From a virus, in the IMG/VR virus record IMGVR_UViG_3300043419_001353, positions 1-37,577 of that record: DNA of 37,577 nucleotides. The stretch is one strand, 5' to 3'. The position numbers were made by a program, and so were the translations under genes. A model generated the notes under the pieces. It saw only the letters and a list, made by a program, of their open reading frames with translations. It had not been told where the DNA came from and ran no database searches. Shown here piece after piece: positions 1 through 5,157 of the stretch; the stretch's first letter is position 1; the number at the start of each line of letters is the position of its first letter.

Positions 1-156
1 AGAATTTAGAGGGCGCACCTGCACCTTGTAAGTGTCTGAATCGGAATACCAGACATCATCATTTTTTTCTGCGGAGATAATTTCTCCCTTTACAGAATTT
101 GAGTAATACATTTTTCCCACTAGGAGATTTTCGACAGTATAGACATTTGCTGACAT
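1..156 (-). CDS. Small hypothetical protein, partial at window edge
   Basis: An open frame of 52 codons starts at the ATG at 156-154 and runs off the left edge. The protein begins MSANVYTVENLLVGKMYYSN and is followed by acidic and polar residues (KNDDVWYSDSD). The start is supported by a purine-rich ribosome site (GAAAGAAGG) 6 nt upstream. Its A overlaps the last base of the upstream gene's TAA stop (TAATG). A private promoter (190-212) lies inside the upstream gene. No family recognised; the content suggests a small beta-rich early protein, but that is a guess. Confidence 0.7.
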   Translation of the reverse strand, partial: MSANVYTVENLLVGKMYYSNSVKGEIISAEKNDDVWYSDSDTYKVQVRPLNS

Positions 157-275
157 TAGTTGCCTTCTTTCGTTGTTGTTGATACGGACATTGTAGCAGA
201 TAGCACTGACAAGGCTTCTGCCTTGCTTGCTTGACGGGTGGCGATTACATGCGCCTTGAATTCGTCTAGGTTCAT
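156..275 (-). CDS. Small hypothetical protein (39 aa)
   Basis: MNLDEFKAHVIATRQASKAE and onward, 39 residues, ending in a Ser/Thr-rich tail. It has a good ribosome site (GAAAGAAGG, 6 nt before ATG). Its stop overlaps the next gene's start as TAATG. Its last third contains the -10 and upstream box of promoter P2, so the DNA codes and regulates at once. The N-terminal half looks helical and charged. No family recognised. It is the first gene after promoter P1. Confidence 0.65.
   Translation of the reverse strand: MNLDEFKAHVIATRQASKAEALSVLSATMSVSTTTKEGN
190..212 (-). promoter_or_regulatory. Early promoter P2 (GTCAG-N10-TACAAT)
   Basis: On the minus strand, GTCAG (210-206) is followed by exactly 10 nt and TACAAT (195-190). 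The -10 is preceded by TGC, making it an extended -10. It drives the partial gene at 156. It shares box, spacing and downstream leader (ACAACAACGAAAGAAGG) with P1, although it lies inside a coding region. Confidence 0.6.
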
Positions 276-308
276 GAGTGACCTTCTTTCGTTGTTGTTA
301 TAGTAGAC

Positions 309-333
309 ATTATACATTAGGGGACTGACATTT
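309..333 (-). promoter_or_regulatory. Early promoter P1 (AAATGTCAG-N10-TATAAT)
   Basis: Minus-strand AAATGTCAG (333-325), a 10-nt spacer, then TATAAT (314-309). The predicted start near 302 gives a short leader with a ribosome site before the ATG at 275. There is no -35 hexamer at the usual 17-nt distance; the conserved box sits much closer to the -10. Confidence 0.6.
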
Positions 334-379
334 ATCTACCTACTAGCCAGTAAGTCCACATAGTAAGACGCTCAACTCA

Positions 380-395
380 TGTGATACTAATCACA
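380..395. promoter_or_regulatory. CRP-like palindrome TGTGA-N6-TCACA (copy 1)
   Basis: TGTGATACTAATCACA is a perfect palindrome in its half sites, with the spacing of a CRP/FNR-family operator. It lies 46 nt upstream of promoter P1's upstream box. A second copy (1662-1677) sits in the same relation to promoter P4. Confidence 0.5.
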
Positions 396-408
396 TAACG
401 CCTGTGGA

Positions 409-550
409 TGACACGCCCGAGATCTGTGGATAACCTTGTCAAATCGACACGCCGTAAATTTTCAGGGGATTTTATAACAAGTTCATAACGACACGCCCGA
501 CCCCGTGCTTTTGCGGGCCAGCTTGACTTTGTCAAGCCGACACGCCGTAG
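409..550. repeat. Four iteron-like GACACGCC repeats
   Basis: Copies at 409-420, 445-456, 489-500 and 538-550. Copies 1 and 3 continue CGA and copies 2 and 4 continue GTA(A/G)AT. Copies 2 and 4 are also preceded by TTGTCAA, so the homology extends over about 25 nt. Start-to-start spacing is 36, 44 and 49 nt, too irregular for a CRISPR array. Confidence 0.6.
425..433 (-). promoter_or_regulatory. DnaA box (TTATCCACA)
   Basis: The minus strand reads TTATCCACA, the consensus bacterial DnaA box. A near match (TCATCCACA) follows at 403-411. Both lie inside the iteron-like repeat cluster. Confidence 0.5.
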
Positions 551-555
551 ATTAT

Positions 556-726
556 TTATTTATTACAAGCCTCTAAAAATCTATCGGGGTCAAAGTTAGG
601 GTTATCCTCTGCAAACATTCCCGCAAAGTCTTCTACTAAATCATGATAGGTAAATTCATCACCGATTAAATCTTTATAAGATGAAAGGATCTCGGCGGTT
701 GCGGTGTAGTCCTTGCGTGTCATCAT
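556..726 (-). CDS. Small acidic protein (56 aa)
   Basis: MMTRKDYTATAEILSSYKDL and onward, ending with an acidic segment (EDNPNFDPDRFLEACNK). The pattern RKDY...EDNP.FD..RFLEAC resembles small conserved proteins of unknown function in many actinobacteriophages, which supports both the gene call and the host guess. That recognition is from memory. Two adjacent ATG codons are possible starts (726 or 723). There is no clear ribosome site; it follows the upstream stop by 0 nt, so translation is probably coupled. It is the last gene of the left operon before the origin-like stretch. Confidence 0.75.
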   Translation of the reverse strand: MMTRKDYTATAEILSSYKDLIGDEFTYHDLVEDFAGMFAEDNPNFDPDRFLEACNK

Positions 727-837
727 TTATTCTAATCCATTCTCTAAGAGGTCTTTTATTACAAGGCGCAACATAAGCAGGGCGGGAATACCGATACCTA
801 GTTGGACTAGCGTAGTTAGTATGCGATTAGTAGTCAT
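727..837 (-). CDS. Small membrane-associated peptide (36 aa)
   Basis: MTTNRILTTLVQLGIGIPAL and onward, 36 residues. Residues 5-25 are hydrophobic enough for one short membrane helix, followed by a charged tail (KDLLENGLE). Its ATG overlaps the upstream stop as TAATG. No ribosome site is needed if translation is coupled. No family recognised. Confidence 0.6.
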   Translation of the reverse strand: MTTNRILTTLVQLGIGIPALLMLRLVIKDLLENGLE

Positions 838-992
838 TATTTATTCTTCTTTCTCTTATAAATCTTATAGGCGGTTATTACTAGGGCGGTGATAATGATA
901 GTGTGCCAAGGTAGGTAGATAGCCCCTAAGAAACTATCTAACTCTAATCCGTAGTCGCTTGTTATGTATAACTCTAATCCGTCGGCTAGCAT
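837..992 (-). CDS. Small single-pass membrane protein (51 aa)
   Basis: A soluble N-terminus (MLADGLELYITSDYGLELDS) precedes one membrane helix around residues 22-42 (IYLPWHTIIITALVITAY) and a strongly basic tail (KIYKRKKNK). Basic residues after the helix predict N-out, C-in topology. The GLEL motif occurs twice, matching a 14-nt DNA repeat. Both ends overlap neighbours as TAATG. It could be a holin or superinfection factor, but nothing in the sequence decides this. Confidence 0.6.
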   Translation of the reverse strand: MLADGLELYITSDYGLELDSFLGAIYLPWHTIIITALVITAYKIYKRKKNK

Positions 993-1144
993 TACTTAAC
1001 CTCTACTCCTCTTACATTGTAGGTAAATCCTTTACCTAGTTTATTTAGTTCGGTCATTACATTTAGTAATTCATCTGCGCTATTAGCCTTGTTATCTACG
1101 CTTAGTAGTTGCGAGCCTTGCCATAGTGAGTAAGTGATAGTCAT
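992..1144 (-). CDS. Small hypothetical protein (50 aa)
   Basis: MTITYSLWQGSQLLSVDNKA and onward, 50 residues. The pattern (strand, amphipathic helix NSADELLNVMTELNKLGKG, strand FTYNVRGVEVK) suggests a compact alpha/beta fold. It starts 2 nt after the upstream stop (TAATAATG) and its own stop overlaps the next start. No family recognised. Confidence 0.65.
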   Translation of the reverse strand: MTITYSLWQGSQLLSVDNKANSADELLNVMTELNKLGKGFTYNVRGVEVK

Positions 1145-1146
1145 TA

Positions 1147-1329
1147 TTAGTTCTCCCAAGTTAGTGCGAATAGTTTTGCTAGTTGTTCATCATCTTCATC
1201 ATTGAAGTCATCTAGTGGCGGTTGTTCTTCATCTGCTTCATCTAGATAAGCGTATGCGTCTGCGACATCTTCTTGGATAGTATCCCACTTAGATACTGAG
1301 TTAGTTTGGTATGAGTAAGCGTATGACAT
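1147..1329 (-). CDS. Small acidic protein (60 aa)
   Basis: MSYAYSYQTNSVSKWDTIQE, then a very acidic region (residues about 20-52) with DEADEE and DDFNDEDDEQ. Such acidic small proteins in phage early regions are sometimes DNA mimics that block host DNA-binding proteins; that role is only a possibility. A ribosome site (GAAAGAAG) precedes the ATG and promoter P3 lies 34 nt upstream. Confidence 0.7.
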   Translation of the reverse strand: MSYAYSYQTNSVSKWDTIQEDVADAYAYLDEADEEQPPLDDFNDEDDEQLAKLFALTWEN

Positions 1330-1362
1330 TGAGTGCTTCTTTCTTTAGTAGGTTATTATGAA

Positions 1363-1387
1363 ATTGTAGCGTATAGGGCTGACATTT
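1363..1387 (-). promoter_or_regulatory. Early promoter P3 (AAATGTCAG-N10-TACAAT)
   Basis: Minus-strand AAATGTCAG (1387-1379), 10 nt, TACAAT (1368-1363). It drives the acidic protein at 1329. Same box and spacing as P1, P2 and P4. Confidence 0.6.
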
Positions 1388-1397
1388 ATGGGGAAGG

Positions 1398-1414
1398 CAC
1401 ACACTTAGTGTGTG
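1398..1414. terminator. Short hairpin after the 54-aa gene
   Basis: CACACAC (1398-1404) and GTGTGTG (1408-1414) form a 7-bp stem with a 3-nt loop, including the stop codon of the 1405-1569 gene. There is no T run, so it may be an RNA-stability hairpin or attenuator instead of a true terminator. Confidence 0.35.
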
Positions 1415-1569
1415 TGACCTTGCTCACATAGATTACAATAGGTAGGTAGGCTGAAGAGGTGCTTCAGCAGAGCCTTGCGCTCATAGGTAGTTAATTCAGG
1501 GTGGTTAGACTTAACGCCACCATGTTGGTATTCATAGACAATTTTGTCTAGTGTGTTTTGAGTGAGCAT
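1405..1569 (-). CDS. Small Cys/His protein (54 aa)
   Basis: MLTQNTLDKIVYEYQHGGVK and onward. The C-terminus CNLCEQGHTH has a CxxC and two His, a possible small zinc site. A strong ribosome site (GAAAGGAG) precedes the ATG, and promoter P4 lies just upstream. It is the first gene of the leftward early block, divergent from the rightward gene at 1826. No family recognised. Confidence 0.7.
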   Translation of the reverse strand: MLTQNTLDKIVYEYQHGGVKSNHPELTTYERKALLKHLFSLPTYCNLCEQGHTH

Positions 1570-1601
1570 TTATGGTGCTCCTTTCTTTTTGTTATACCTT
1601 A

Positions 1602-1626
1602 AGCATAGCAGGGGGGACTGACATTT
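1602..1626 (-). promoter_or_regulatory. Early promoter P4 (AAATGTCAG-N10-TATGCT)
   Basis: Minus-strand AAATGTCAG (1626-1618), 10 nt, TATGCT (1607-1602) preceded by TGC. It heads the leftward block and is followed by AAAGAAAGGAG and the ATG at 1569. Confidence 0.55.
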
Positions 1627-1661
1627 AAGGGGGTTACTCGCTAGTATTCTAAAAAAAGTTT

Positions 1662-1677
1662 TGTGAGGTCTATCACA
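1662..1677. promoter_or_regulatory. CRP-like palindrome TGTGA-N6-TCACA (copy 2)
   Basis: TGTGAGGTCTATCACA lies 35 nt upstream of the P4 box, in the divergent gap between the leftward and rightward genes. The half sites match copy 1 exactly. Confidence 0.45.
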
Positions 1678-1813
1678 TTCACGCTCAAGCCCTTAAGCCT
1701 ATGTGCGGACTATGTAGACAAAACGGACATTCTAAATACGTGTATCATACAAATTAAAAATTTATTAACATTTTATGAAATCTCAAATATCAGTCAACTA
1801 GGATCTATACTGC

Positions 1814-1819
1814 TATAAT
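1814..1819 (+). promoter_or_regulatory. Leaderless promoter -10 for the 1826 gene
   Basis: TATAAT with an extended TGC, 6 nt before the ATG. AGTCAACT lies upstream at 1793-1800. The predicted transcription start is at or next to the start codon. Confidence 0.6.
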
Positions 1820-1825
1820 TAACAT

Positions 1826-2434
1826 ATGTATGCAAAAACTATAGTTGTAAATTCTCCTCCAGGATCAGGCGGGATATTCTGTAGAGAGCTACTACGCAAT
1901 AATTTGGCGGCAGAGTTAGTTTGGCCATTACACGAAATAACTGGTTTCCAAAAAGACGATATTAATATATGCGTTATTAGAAATCCATACGATGTTTTGG
2001 CATCAGGTATAGAAGCTGGTTTTCTAGAAATACCAGAGCGCATAAGAGAATTCTACAATGATAATGTGGACCTAATGATAAGTGATCAGTTACCTTTGCA
2101 CCTATCTACGTACTATAGATTTTTAAACCTTGCTCAAAAAGTCGACTATATAACTCCAGTTACTTTTAAATTTTTGACGGAGCAACCAGAGAAATTTTTA
2201 AAATTGATATCCGATAAATTTGAAATTGATTTTCTAGACAAGAGGGTATCTGCTGAAGACACCAAATCTCTTATTAAGAGCCATAGTGGACATAGCACTA
2301 GAGCTCCTAGAGAAAAAACTGAGTTTAGAGAAAAGCTAGATCATATTGTAAAAAATTACGAACCACTTAAGCATGCACACCAAGAGTACTTATTATTTAA
2401 AGATACTATTCAGTCAACTGAAAATATGCTATAA
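1826..2434 (+). CDS. Sulfotransferase-like protein A (202 aa)
   Basis: Resembles P-loop sulfotransferases, which move sulfate from PAPS to a carbohydrate, lipid or protein hydroxyl. The 5'-phosphosulfate loop is PPGSGG (residues 11-16) and the 3'-phosphate motif is RNPYDVLASG (52-61). A C-terminal APREK segment (near residue 160) resembles the substrate/PAPS loop of this family. At 202 aa it is shorter than typical enzymes (250-300 aa), so it may be a minimal or nucleotide-binding version. It has no ribosome site; a TATAAT 6 nt before the ATG predicts leaderless translation. A paralogue with both motifs at almost the same residues lies at 2742. Family call is good; substrate unknown. Confidence 0.75.
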   Translation: MYAKTIVVNSPPGSGGIFCRELLRNNLAAELVWPLHEITGFQKDDINICVIRNPYDVLASGIEAGFLEIPERIREFYNDNVDLMISDQLPLHLSTYYRFLNLAQKVDYITPVTFKFLTEQPEKFLKLISDKFEIDFLDKRVSAEDTKSLIKSHSGHSTRAPREKTEFREKLDHIVKNYEPLKHAHQEYLLFKDTIQSTENML

Positions 2435-2435
2435 T
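2430..2435 (+). promoter_or_regulatory. Leaderless promoter -10 for the 2442 gene
   Basis: TATAAT with an extended TGC, overlapping the stop codon of the 1826 gene and 6 nt before the ATG at 2442. AGTCAACT lies 10 nt upstream (2412-2419). Confidence 0.6.
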
Positions 2436-2441
2436 AATAAT

Positions 2442-2564
2442 ATGAAATGTGACTTTTGCGAAAACCCAAAGTATGTGGAGCGAATTAACTCTAAAGGTAC
2501 TCTAGAAAATTTCTGCACTAAGTGTATAGAAAAAGTGGCACAGAAAACAAAGAGCGGTAAATGA
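2442..2564 (+). CDS. Small zinc-ribbon-like protein (40 aa)
   Basis: MKCDFCENPKYVERINSKGT, then an FCTKC knuckle. Two CxxC pairs about 25 residues apart (C3/C6 and C28/C31) form a typical zinc ribbon, likely binding one Zn ion. An upstream ATG in the same frame (2373) would overlap the previous gene. The internal ATG is chosen because TATAAT lies exactly 6 nt before it. It overlaps the next small gene by 4 nt (ATGA). Confidence 0.65.
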   Translation: MKCDFCENPKYVERINSKGTLENFCTKCIEKVAQKTKSGK

Positions 2565-2641
2565 AGACAATCATCTGGGTAGGCGTTATAGCTATCCTAG
2601 TTTATATATGCGGAATAATTCTGCAATTTAATATAAACTAG
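2561..2641 (+). CDS. 26-aa membrane peptide
   Basis: ATG at 2561 overlaps the upstream TGA (ATGA). The peptide is MKTIIWVGVIAILVYICGII followed by LQFNIN, one membrane helix with almost no tails. Its TAG stop ends on the first base of the tRNA gene at 2641, so message and tRNA abut with no gap. No function recognised; coupling and packing support a real gene, but the size makes it uncertain. Confidence 0.45.
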   Translation: MKTIIWVGVIAILVYICGIILQFNIN

Positions 2642-2715
2642 GGAGTATAGCTTAGTCTGGTGAAAGCATTTGTCTTATATACAAAAGATCCTGAGTTCAA
2701 ATCTCAGTGCTCCTA
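2641..2715 (+). tRNA. tRNA-Ile, anticodon UAU
   Basis: A full cloverleaf can be drawn. The acceptor stem pairs GGGAGTA with TGCTCCT (two wobbles). The D stem is GCTT/AAGC. The anticodon stem is TTTGT/ACAAA with loop CTTATAT, giving anticodon TAT. The T stem CTGAG/CTCAG is perfect with loop TTCAAAT. The discriminator is A and CCA is not encoded. A UAU anticodon reads the Ile codon ATA, which is common in this A+T-rich genome and usually rare in GC-richer hosts, so it probably supplements host decoding. Confidence 0.85.
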
Positions 2716-2729
2716 CAATTTAATGAGAG

Positions 2730-2735
2730 TATAAT
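2730..2735 (+). promoter_or_regulatory. Leaderless promoter -10 for the 2742 gene
   Basis: TATAAT 15 nt after the tRNA and exactly 6 nt before the ATG. Confidence 0.6.
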
Positions 2736-2741
2736 AAAAAT

Positions 2742-3359
2742 ATGAAGACCATAAGAATAGCATGCCCAGCTGGGTCGGGTTTAAACTTTGCACTAAATTT
2801 ACTTAGACCTTCATTCAACCATAAAGTAGAATTTCTTGCTGTTGGCCATGAAAGAAAAGACATACTGGAAGAATCTCCAACACTTGTTATATTGAGAGAT
2901 CCACATGATGCTATTGCATCTGGGGCTGAAAGATTTTTAAGGTCATCTGAGCATAGATACTTTTCTCATGGAATAGCGCTTCTAGAAGACGACAACATAC
3001 TGTCTGTAATTGATCAAATCATAAATGAAAAATCTAGATATATAAATTTTTTTACAAACATAGAAGACCTAAAACATGTTAAAATTCTAACCTTTGATAC
3101 ACTAACAAAAAATCCAGATTTATTTGTACAGCAAGTTGCTAAACATTTTAATATTAAAGAAGAAATTGTAAAAATCCCTGTACCAGAAGTAATAGAGGCG
3201 GTAAAAAATGAAGGCAATGAGAATAGGGTGCCTAGAGAATCGTCTCCTGGAAGAGTAAAAATAAATAGGTACGTACATGCAATATACCCAAGTAATGAAT
3301 TTGAAAGCTATAAAATGTATTTGTCGTTAAAAGAAAAAATAGATAAGGGACTAATATAA
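2742..3359 (+). CDS. Sulfotransferase-like protein B (205 aa)
   Basis: Paralogue of the protein at 1826. The phosphate loop is PAGSGLNF (residues 9-16) and the 3'-phosphate motif is RDPHDAIASG (52-61). A VPRESSPGR segment sits where protein A has APREK. The shared layout with divergent sequence suggests an old duplication. Expected role: PAPS-dependent sulfation or a related phosphate-loop activity; substrate unknown. Probably leaderless. One base separates its stop from the next gene's ATG, so the two are likely co-translated. Also short for the family. Confidence 0.75.
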   Translation: MKTIRIACPAGSGLNFALNLLRPSFNHKVEFLAVGHERKDILEESPTLVILRDPHDAIASGAERFLRSSEHRYFSHGIALLEDDNILSVIDQIINEKSRYINFFTNIEDLKHVKILTFDTLTKNPDLFVQQVAKHFNIKEEIVKIPVPEVIEAVKNEGNENRVPRESSPGRVKINRYVHAIYPSNEFESYKMYLSLKEKIDKGLI

Positions 3360-3360
3360 A

Positions 3361-4023
3361 ATGAAAAATGTATATATGATCAGCGATTGTCATTTGTCTA
3401 GGGCAATTGAACACTACTATCCAGAAAAGTATGACGTTACTTTTATACCTTGGCCTAAAGCTGCTAAGAAGATGCATGGATTTAGTATTGAGCAAATGCG
3501 GGAAGAAGATGAAATGTCTTCTGGTGTAGAAATTGCTAGAACTGTAGACCATAAGCCACAACCATTTTCAGTTATTAAAGATGACGGTGTATTGGCTCTA
3601 TGGATGGGGTATGTAGATACAAGAACATTTTTACCTAAGTATAAAAATGCAGATATCACAGTAAAAGCTTTTATAGAAAACATTAAGCTTAATTTTCCTA
3701 ATTCTAAAGTAGTTGTCATGGAGCCATTACCTCAGTTTACTGAGATGCTACTAAAGCATGAAGGCATTAGCCCATACTACACACATGAAGAAAGAATTGA
3801 TCAGAATCGTGAGTTTCTGGCTGCACTACATAAGTATTCAGAAGAAGCGGGATTTGAAATAGTTGTTACTCAGCAAGATATCCTAGATGCTCTTGGAGTA
3901 CCTGAGCTAACTCCATCTATGACACATACAGATGCTCCTCATCCAGTAGATGGATTAAAGCCTGAGCATATGGCTAAGATTTGGAAGCTATTTGCTGATA
4001 AGCTAAGTCCTTTAGCTATTTAG
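3361..4023 (+). CDS. SGNH-hydrolase-like protein (220 aa)
   Basis: An alpha/beta protein with the layout of SGNH/GDSL hydrolases, which remove acyl groups from lipids or sugars. An N-terminal MKNVYMISDCHLSR (1-14) matches block I, with Ser or Asp-Cys in place of GDS. VVVMEPLPQ (near 118) is a central strand. The C-terminal DAPHPVDG (191-198) fits the DxxH catalytic dyad. The oxyanion GxND motif seems replaced by GYVDTR, so activity is uncertain. It follows sulfotransferase B by 1 nt and overlaps the convergent methyltransferase by 8 nt. With those neighbours it may act on a glycan or surface polymer. Confidence 0.55.
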   Translation: MKNVYMISDCHLSRAIEHYYPEKYDVTFIPWPKAAKKMHGFSIEQMREEDEMSSGVEIARTVDHKPQPFSVIKDDGVLALWMGYVDTRTFLPKYKNADITVKAFIENIKLNFPNSKVVVMEPLPQFTEMLLKHEGISPYYTHEERIDQNREFLAALHKYSEEAGFEIVVTQQDILDALGVPELTPSMTHTDAPHPVDGLKPEHMAKIWKLFADKLSPLAI

Positions 4024-4657
4024 TAATTACTGCAATACCAGTAGGTAACATTTGAATCTCTTTACCTATTGCTGCAGCAAACTCTGTGATGGCTTTAGTA
4101 GCTCCAGTAGAGTAATTGTCATGTGTATCTACCATTAGAATACCATTGTCGACAATCTTAGACCATAATTGATCTAGTGAAATTTTTGTTGGCTCATATA
4201 GATTTACATCTACATATAGAAGAGATATCTGTTCTACTTTTTCAAAATTGGCGGGAACACGACCAACATTAATTGATACATTATCAAATTCAGCTAAGTT
4301 CTTAGCACAATCTTCTACAGAACACTTGTATGGATTCTCAACATAGTATTCGTTGTCAAACTCTCCAAGGTTTTCTGCTCCTTCAAAGGAGTCAAATAGA
4401 TACACAGTCTTGTCGGAGACATCTGCCATAAAATAGGCTTGGTCTCCCATGTAGACACCACATTGAACAAAATTTCCTGCAAGGTTTTTAGTTGCTTCTA
4501 AACCATTCCATAGAATGTAATATCTTTCCCATGGTGCACGGGATTTAATATCAAACTTACCTATTAGATTAAGATCTGTAGTAGATTGCTTCTGTAGTAT
4601 GTCCAGAAACCCTTGCTCTAATTGCTTGTCTGCCCATGGCTCAATTGTATAGTTCAT
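4016..4657 (-). CDS. TylF/MycF-type SAM methyltransferase (213 aa)
   Basis: Resembles macrocin-O-methyltransferase (TylF) enzymes, which methylate sugar hydroxyls with S-adenosylmethionine. Motifs: a glycine loop FVQCGVYMGDQA (63-74), LFDSFEG (87-93), and the family's metal/substrate signature YVDVNLYEPT (148-157) followed by DTHDNY. A start 11 codons earlier (4690) is possible. The internal ATG at 4657 is preferred because TATAAT lies exactly 6 nt upstream on the minus strand. Convergent with the SGNH gene and divergent from the small membrane genes. A sugar target is inferred from the family. Confidence 0.8.
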   Translation of the reverse strand: MNYTIEPWADKQLEQGFLDILQKQSTTDLNLIGKFDIKSRAPWERYYILWNGLEATKNLAGNFVQCGVYMGDQAYFMADVSDKTVYLFDSFEGAENLGEFDNEYYVENPYKCSVEDCAKNLAEFDNVSINVGRVPANFEKVEQISLLYVDVNLYEPTKISLDQLWSKIVDNGILMVDTHDNYSTGATKAITEFAAAIGKEIQMLPTGIAVITK

Positions 4658-4663
4658 ATAACT

Positions 4664-4669
4664 ATTATA
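4664..4669 (-). promoter_or_regulatory. Leaderless promoter -10 for the methyltransferase
   Basis: Minus-strand TATAAT, 6 nt before the ATG at 4657, with TTGACT (within AGTTGACT) 15 nt upstream of it. Divergent from the promoter at 4709. Confidence 0.55.
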
Positions 4670-4708
4670 CAGTATAAAATTACTAGTCAACTAGGATATT
4701 ATGTATAG

Positions 4709-4714
4709 TATAAT
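4709..4714 (+). promoter_or_regulatory. Leaderless promoter -10 for the 4721 gene
   Basis: TATAAT, 6 nt before the ATG at 4721. The shared palindrome CTAGTCAACTAG (4683-4694) lies between this promoter and the divergent methyltransferase promoter and could be an operator for both. Confidence 0.6.
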
Positions 4715-4720
4715 TACTAT

Positions 4721-4855
4721 ATGAAGAAAAAATATTTAAGAATGTTAATCCCTACTGTTCTATTTTTTTCTGTCAGCATATTTATGTATGATCAGATAAG
4801 AAGATTGGGCGGGATTAAAGATATCTTTGATATCGAGGACGAAGATGAACTATAA
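4721..4855 (+). CDS. Small membrane protein (44 aa)
   Basis: Starts MKKKYLRMLIPTVLFFSVSI; basic N-terminus, one helix at about residues 8-23, then an amphipathic segment and an acidic tail (DIEDEDEL). Positive-inside predicts N-in, C-out. It overlaps the next small membrane gene by 11 nt. Two overlapping tiny membrane genes resemble holin/antiholin or membrane-effector pairs, but they are far from the lysis enzyme, so the role stays open. Confidence 0.6.
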   Translation: MKKKYLRMLIPTVLFFSVSIFMYDQIRRLGGIKDIFDIEDEDEL

Positions 4856-4943
4856 GACATCTAAGGTATATATATTCACCGTCAAAGCTTCCTTGTTACT
4901 TATGGGTATATACGTCCTATTGATATCTCTTGGGAAAATCTAG
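4845..4943 (+). CDS. Small membrane protein (32 aa)
   Basis: MNYKTSKVYIFTVKASLLLM and onward, 32 residues with one membrane helix around residues 9-29. It starts inside the end of the upstream gene (overlap 11 nt, different frame), which implies coupled translation. No recognisable family. Confidence 0.45.
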   Translation: MNYKTSKVYIFTVKASLLLMGIYVLLISLGKI

Positions 4944-5054
4944 AATATCCACGTAAAGCCCTTTTTTGGCCCCTCCCTGTCCTTGGATAGGCAAAGAGCC
5001 TAGTAAAGGCTTAGAGAGCCTCTAGAGGACGACTACGGGGTATATCAGATAAGA

Positions 5055-5070
5055 TGTTTCACGTGGAACA
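5055..5070. promoter_or_regulatory. parS-like ParB binding site
   Basis: TGTTTCACGTGGAACA reads TGTTCCACGTGAAACA on the other strand, a match over 16 bp to the broadly conserved bacterial chromosomal parS consensus. The central CACGTG is intact and both arms fit. No ParA or ParB gene is in this window, so it would be bound by host ParB or a phage ParB elsewhere. Confidence 0.75.
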
Positions 5071-5151
5071 ATATGTTACAGTTGACTAAAATGTCTTCTT
5101 CTCGCCGACGCACTTTTTTTCGCACTATATGACACTGAATTTATCGAAAGG

Positions 5152-5157
5152 TATAAT
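5152..5157 (+). promoter_or_regulatory. Leaderless promoter -10 for the halogenase
   Basis: TATAAT, 6 nt before the ATG at 5164; no ribosome site. Confidence 0.6.

Larger units (their letters stand above)
276..555. other. Gene-free stretch, candidate replication origin
   Basis: No convincing gene is present. It holds a perfect DnaA box (TGTGGATAA, 425-433), a one-mismatch box (TGTGGATGA, 403-411), four GACACGCC repeats (409-420, 445-456, 489-500, 538-550), a hairpin GCTTGAC-TTT-GTCAAGC (521-537), a CRP-like palindrome (380-395) and promoter P1. The repeats alternate between CGACACGCCCGA and CGACACGCCGTA forms, so the array reads as a two-part unit present twice. DnaA boxes plus iteron-like repeats suggest an origin. 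A 3' UTR or regulatory array is the alternative. Confidence 0.4.

Noticed and set aside
1819-2043. Leftward 74-aa frame inside sulfotransferase A
   Set aside because: Antisense of the P-loop region with no promoter; the sense frame has clear motifs.
4970-5040. Possible second tRNA or small RNA from short stems
   Set aside because: The stems (GCCT/AGGC, AGGCT/AGCCT) do not make a cloverleaf or a T-loop.
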